Source: Kribbella steppae
GTDB lineage: Bacteria; Actinomycetota; Actinomycetes; Propionibacteriales; Kribbellaceae
Length of the DNA stretch: 64,000 bases
Reading direction: 5' to 3'
Assembly: GCF_004342025.1 (NCBI RefSeq)
Contig: NZ_SLWN01000018.1
Coordinates: forward strand, 124,001-188,000
Shown here: one piece after another, positions 60,488 to 64,000 of the stretch
Layout of the letters: the number at the start of each line of letters is the position of its first letter
Position numbering within the stretch: the stretch's first letter is position 1
The notes under the pieces: generated by a model
What the model was told of the DNA's origin: nothing
Database searches by the model: none
What the model saw: only the letters and a program-made list of their open reading frames with translations
Program-made: the position numbers and the translations under genes

Positions 60488-61974
60488 GGTCGGGTCGTCT
60501 CCTCGTCCAGGTCGCTCAGGGCCGTGTCATAGGTCTTCGCGCCGACCTCGAACATCGACGTCATCCAGTGGTAGAAGTTGTCCCCGCGCTCGCGGAGTAC
60601 GTCGTACAGGCGGCCCATCAACGCGCGACGTACGGCGGCCAGCTCGGGGTGGTCGTAGCGGTTCTGCAGCTCGTCCGGATCGGCGCGCAGGTCGTACAAC
60701 TCGTTCACGTCAGCCGGGTTGACGACCAGCTTGTAGTCCTCGGTGCGGATCATCCGCTGCGGGTACGGAAAATGGTGGCCGTGGAACTCGGCGACCACTT
60801 CTGCCGGCCAGTCGTCCGGCCGCGACCCGGCGATGAGCGGCAGCAGCGACCGGCCCTGGTAGTGCGCGGGCACCTCGACGCCGGCCAGCTCCACGAAGGT
60901 CGGCGTCAGGTCGGTCAAAGTGGCGAACGCGTCCTGGACCTGCCCGGCCGGAGAGCCGGGTACGCGGGCGATCAACGGCACCCGGTAGATGTCGTCGTAC
61001 ATCGCAGGGCCCTTGTCATGCAGGCGATGCGCGCCGGTGAACTCACCATGGTCGGCGGTGAACAGTACGGCGGTGTCGTCGGCGAGCCCGAGTTCGTCGA
61101 CCACTGCCAGGATCCGGCCGACCTGCTCGTCGATCAGCGTGACGTAACCCCAGTACGCCGCGATCAGCTCGCGCCATCGGTCCGGTCCGACGCTGTCGAA
61201 CGTCCAGTGCGACGAATAGTGCTGTTGGACCCGCGGCTTGTTCGCGAACGTCTCCGCGATCGAGACCGGTAGCTCGACCCGATCGACGTCGTACCGGTAG
61301 TAGTACTCCTCGGGAAGCAAGTACGGCAGGTGCGGGCCGAACCAGTTGCACGTCAGGTAGAACGGGCGCCCGTCCTCGGCGTACCGGCGAAGCTGCTCGA
61401 TCGTCCGCTCGGCCAGGAAGTACTCGAACGTGGCCTCCACCGGTTGCTCGAGGATCCCGGCCAGGAGATTCCCCGGCTCACCGTTGGCGAACGTCCCCCG
61501 CACCGGCGATCGTACGGCGAACTCCGGGTAACCGTGCTCGGCCAGGTACTGGCGATAGTCCGGGTGCTGCACCGCGTTGCCCCAACCCGGATAGTGCTCA
61601 CCGTCGTACCCGAAGTCGGCCGGTCCCTTGACCTTGCCGACATGCCACTTGCCGATGTGGCCGAGCTGATAGCCGGCCTTGTGCAGGTACTGCGAGAACG
61701 GCGGGAACGCGTCGTCGTCGAGTTCCTCTCGATATCCGACGTTCCGCTCGTAGTTCGCCAGCAGGGTGTGCCGGTAAGGGAGGACACCAGTTTGCAGCGT
61801 GGCCCGGGCGGGTGTGCAGATCGCGGTCGGGGTGAACCCGTTCGTGAACCGGCTCCCGCCGGCGGCGAGAGCGTCCAGCGCGGGTGTCTCGCACACTTGG
61901 TTGCCGTAGCAGCCCAGGGTGTCCAACCTGTGCTGGTCGGTCATGAGCAGCAGGATGTTCGTGGGCGCGCTCAC
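60484..61974 (-). CDS. Sulfatase (Cys-type, formylglycine-dependent), copy 1
   Basis: A 496-aa sulfatase beginning SAPTNILLLMTDQHRLDTLG. The maturation motif is FTPTAICTPARATLQTGVLP (C-T-P-A-R). HKAGYQLGHIGKWHVG and VLFTADHGEFTGAHRLHDKG carry further active-site residues. It is only distantly like the second sulfatase, so the two may cut different linkages. GTG 61974 overlaps the permease stop by 4 nt; GH51 follows with another 4-nt overlap. Confidence 0.92.
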   Translation of the reverse strand: MSAPTNILLLMTDQHRLDTLGCYGNQVCETPALDALAAGGSRFTNGFTPTAICTPARATLQTGVLPYRHTLLANYERNVGYREELDDDAFPPFSQYLHKAGYQLGHIGKWHVGKVKGPADFGYDGEHYPGWGNAVQHPDYRQYLAEHGYPEFAVRSPVRGTFANGEPGNLLAGILEQPVEATFEYFLAERTIEQLRRYAEDGRPFYLTCNWFGPHLPYLLPEEYYYRYDVDRVELPVSIAETFANKPRVQQHYSSHWTFDSVGPDRWRELIAAYWGYVTLIDEQVGRILAVVDELGLADDTAVLFTADHGEFTGAHRLHDKGPAMYDDIYRVPLIARVPGSPAGQVQDAFATLTDLTPTFVELAGVEVPAHYQGRSLLPLIAGSRPDDWPAEVVAEFHGHHFPYPQRMIRTEDYKLVVNPADVNELYDLRADPDELQNRYDHPELAAVRRALMGRLYDVLRERGDNFYHWMTSMFEVGAKTYDTALSDLDEETTRP

Positions 61975-62801
61975 TGCTTCACCGCGCCGGCCAGGCTCTC
62001 CACGAACTGCCGCTGCAGCAGTACGAAGACGGCGACGACCGGAGCGAGCGACAGCACCGCCGCGGCGGCCATGCCGGCCCAGTCGGTGTCGTGCTCGCCG
62101 ACGAACGCGGACATGCCGACGGCCAGCGTGCGCAGCTCGGGGTGGCTGAGGGTGAAGACGAGCGGCAGCAGGTAGGCGTTCCAGGCGGCCAGGAACTGCA
62201 GGATGAAGACGCTCACCGTGATCGGCTTCGCCAGCGGAAGCATGATCCGGAAGAAGATGGTCAGCGGTCCGGCGCCGTCCATCCGGGCGGAGTCCTCCAG
62301 GTCCTTCGGGATGGTGCGGAAGAACCCGGCGTACAGCAGGGTCGCCGCCGCGTGCCCGCCCGCGCCGAGCCCGAGGATGACACCGACATGTGAGTTCAGC
62401 AGATGCAGCTGGTCGGTCAGCTGGGTCACCGGGATGATCGTGTAGCCCTCGGGCAGGAAGAACGTCACCAGGAACACACCGATCAGGACCTTCTTGCCGA
62501 CGAAGTCGTACCGGCCGAGCACGTAGCCGGCCAGCGCGCTGCGCAGGATCACCAGCACGACCGTGCCCAGCGTGATCAGGACCGTGTTCAGCATGTACGA
62601 CGAGAAGCCGACCTCCGACCAGGCGCGGCTGTAGTTCTCCCAGACGGGCGCCTCGGGCAACAGATTGAGACCCTTCGAGAAGATCTCCGGCCCGCTCTTC
62701 AGCGAGGCCGACACCAACCACAGGAACGGATAGATCCAGACCGCGCACAGCAGCGCCAACCCGGTCCCGGTCAACCAGCGTGAACTTCTCGTCGCGATCA
62801 T
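61971..62801 (-). CDS. Carbohydrate ABC importer permease, MalG/UgpE type
   Basis: A 276-aa, six-TM permease: LLCAVWIYPFLWLVSASLKS at the start, the EAA loop KDLEDSARMDGAGPLTIFFR, then FLAAWNAYLLPLVFTLSHPE and VLLQRQFVESLAGAVKQ. Full length, unlike the fused permease end at 56973-57302. ATGA overlap with the first permease. Confidence 0.93.
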   Translation of the reverse strand: MIATRSSRWLTGTGLALLCAVWIYPFLWLVSASLKSGPEIFSKGLNLLPEAPVWENYSRAWSEVGFSSYMLNTVLITLGTVVLVILRSALAGYVLGRYDFVGKKVLIGVFLVTFFLPEGYTIIPVTQLTDQLHLLNSHVGVILGLGAGGHAAATLLYAGFFRTIPKDLEDSARMDGAGPLTIFFRIMLPLAKPITVSVFILQFLAAWNAYLLPLVFTLSHPELRTLAVGMSAFVGEHDTDWAGMAAAAVLSLAPVVAVFVLLQRQFVESLAGAVKQ

Positions 62802-63757
62802 GTCATCGCCTTTCTCGCGGCGCGGATGCCGAGCGCCTGGCCGACCGCCAGCACCATGGTGAGCAGGCCGAACAGCACCGCTGCCGCGGAGGCGTAGCCG
62901 AGCTGCGGCACCGTCGCACCGAACGCGGTTCGGTAGATGTAGACCTCGACGACTTCGGAGGAGAACGCCGGTCCGCCGCCGGTCAGCGTCATGACCAGGT
63001 CGAAGACGTTCAGCGCGCCGACCATGTCGATCAGGGTGATCACCACCAGGAACGGAACCAGCAGCGGCAGCGTGACATGGCGGAACTCCTTCCACGGGCC
63101 CGCACCGTCGACCCGCGCCGCTTCGTACAGCTCGGACGGAATCGTCTGCAGGGCGGCCAGCCAGTAGATCAGCGTGATACCGAGCCACTTCCACACCCAC
63201 ACCCCGATGACGCTGTAGAGCGAGAGGCCGGACGAGCCGAGGAAGTCGACCGGGCTGTCCACCAGCGCGGACTTCACCAAGGCCAGGTTGACCGGCCCGC
63301 CGGCGTCGAGGATGAGGGTGAACACGACTCCGACGATCGCCCCGGTGGTCACCACCGGCAGGAACAGCAACGTCCGGAACAAGCCGCGCAACGGCGTCGT
63401 CGGCTTGTTCAGCACGATCGCCAGCAGCAGGGCCAGACCGACCCGCAGCGGTACGGCGATCGCCAGGAAGACCAGCGAGTTGCCGAACGCGTTCCAGAAC
63501 AGGTCGTCGGCCCAGAGCAGCTCGAAGTTCGCGAACCCGATGAAGGTGCCGGCGTCCGCGAACCCGGGCCAGTCCAGGAACGCGTACCACCAGCTGGCGA
63601 CCAGCGGGTAGACCGTGTACGCGCCGTACCCGAGCACCGTCGGAAGCAGGAACAGGTAGATCCACCAGTCGTCCCGCATCCGCCGCCAGACGGTACGACG
63701 TGGCGGCCGGGACGGCGGCGTCTCACGCCGTACCGGCGGGGCCGTCGTCGTGGTCAT
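62798..63757 (-). CDS. Carbohydrate ABC importer permease, MalF/UgpA type
   Basis: A 319-aa permease. WWIYLFLLPTVLGYGAYTVY begins the membrane part; the EAA loop is IPSELYEAARVDGAGPWKEF, then VIGVWVWKWLGITLIYWLAA lies just before it. It overlaps the binding-protein gene by 4 nt. The ATPase for this importer is not in the window; such systems commonly share an MsiK-like ATPase encoded elsewhere. Confidence 0.93.
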   Translation of the reverse strand: MTTTTAPPVRRETPPSRPPRRTVWRRMRDDWWIYLFLLPTVLGYGAYTVYPLVASWWYAFLDWPGFADAGTFIGFANFELLWADDLFWNAFGNSLVFLAIAVPLRVGLALLLAIVLNKPTTPLRGLFRTLLFLPVVTTGAIVGVVFTLILDAGGPVNLALVKSALVDSPVDFLGSSGLSLYSVIGVWVWKWLGITLIYWLAALQTIPSELYEAARVDGAGPWKEFRHVTLPLLVPFLVVITLIDMVGALNVFDLVMTLTGGGPAFSSEVVEVYIYRTAFGATVPQLGYASAAAVLFGLLTMVLAVGQALGIRAARKAMT

Positions 63758-64000
63758 TTGTACTGCGCCTGCGTGTAGTCCTTGCCAGGCTCCCAGTTGT
63801 CGAAGACCCAGTCGGCCTCGCTGACCTCAGCCCCCTTCTTCTTGGCCGCGCCGATCGCCCGTTCGCGCTCGGCCTTGGCCTTGTCGGCGTACTGCTTGAA
63901 GGCTGCCTTGTAATCCTTGATCGAGCCGGTCAGCACCGCCTGGACGATCTCGCCCGGATCGGGGTGGACGTCGCGCGTCTCGGCCAGCACCTTGGCCACC
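63754..64000 (-). CDS. Extracellular sugar-binding protein, C-terminal part (cut by window edge)
   Basis: Only the last 82 residues are present, ending WEPGKDYTQAQYK. The helix-rich sequence (DYKAAFKQYADKAKAERERA) matches the end of long family-1-type binding proteins. Its position directly before two sugar permeases (ATGA overlap) identifies it as the binding subunit. The start and signal peptide lie beyond position 64000. Confidence 0.8.
   Translation of the reverse strand, partial: VAKVLAETRDVHPDPGEIVQAVLTGSIKDYKAAFKQYADKAKAERERAIGAAKKKGAEVSEADWVFDNWEPGKDYTQAQYK

Noticed and set aside
1..64000. CRISPR arrays, rRNA, complete tRNA, insertion sequences, phage genes
   Set aside because: No regularly spaced repeats, cloverleaf sequences, transposase or integrase motifs, or phage structural genes were recognised on either strand.

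Overview
The window is GC-rich, almost fully coding DNA with GTG/ATG starts and many 4-nt start/stop overlaps. Its content (SARP/LuxR-type giant regulators, ROK and LacI sugar loci, SpoIIE-type phosphatase with STAS proteins, secreted RTX-like and NLP proteins) points to a soil or plant-associated actinobacterium. Kribbella or a related Propionibacteriales member is my best guess; no rRNA or tRNA is present to prove it.

Layout. 1-5.1 kb: a frameshifted DHA2 efflux pump, an XRE/MmyB-like regulator, an aldo/keto reductase with a truncated cupin behind it, a DHFR-family protein and an aminoglycoside-nucleotidyltransferase-like gene. A 30-bp motif stands 32 nt in front of both the pump and the reductase, so the regulator probably controls both. 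5.1-14.2 kb: the most unusual part, one minus-strand run of nine genes. Five tandem paralogous polytopic membrane proteins, each overlapping the next by 4 nt, precede a GAF-SpoIIE phosphatase-HATPase protein, two STAS proteins and an unrecognised protein. It looks like a partner-switching signalling unit with a five-fold receptor-like input. A BTAD/AAA/TPR regulator diverges from it. 17-23.2 kb: a monooxygenase-like protein, a LAL (AAA+LuxR) regulator, an alpha/beta hydrolase, and a MarR/MFS pair with a palindromic operator. 23.3-26.6 kb: pta-ackA. 26.6-29.4 kb: an ArsR/MFS pair and a deletion scar joining an AraC 5' end to a DHFR-family 3' end. 29.4-33.7 kb: heparinase II/III-like secreted lyase, polysaccharide deacetylase, OYE-type flavoenzyme. 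33.8-38.4 kb: nitrogen module (DUF1989, PucR, NCS1 permease, asparaginase). 38.5-41.1 kb: OhrR/MarR-controlled thiol/quinone stress genes (MhqO-like dioxygenase, esterase). 41.1-46.9 kb: MuiA-like, ChbG-like deacetylase, a small Ser/Thr kinase, secreted RTX-like and NLP proteins.

47-55 kb: a ROK regulator diverges from a ROK kinase and a complete family-5 ABC importer with a ROK-type operator between them. Both ROK proteins lack the usual zinc motif. 55-64 kb: a LacI-controlled minus-strand locus with an ABC sugar importer, two Cys-type sulfatases and a GH51-like arabinofuranosidase. It suggests use of a sulfated arabinose-containing glycan.

Broken genes recur: the frameshifted pump, the cupin stub, a hydrolase tail, the AraC/DHFR scar, and an in-frame fusion of a Tat signal start to the last third of an ABC permease. 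No insertion sequence, CRISPR array or tRNA was found.
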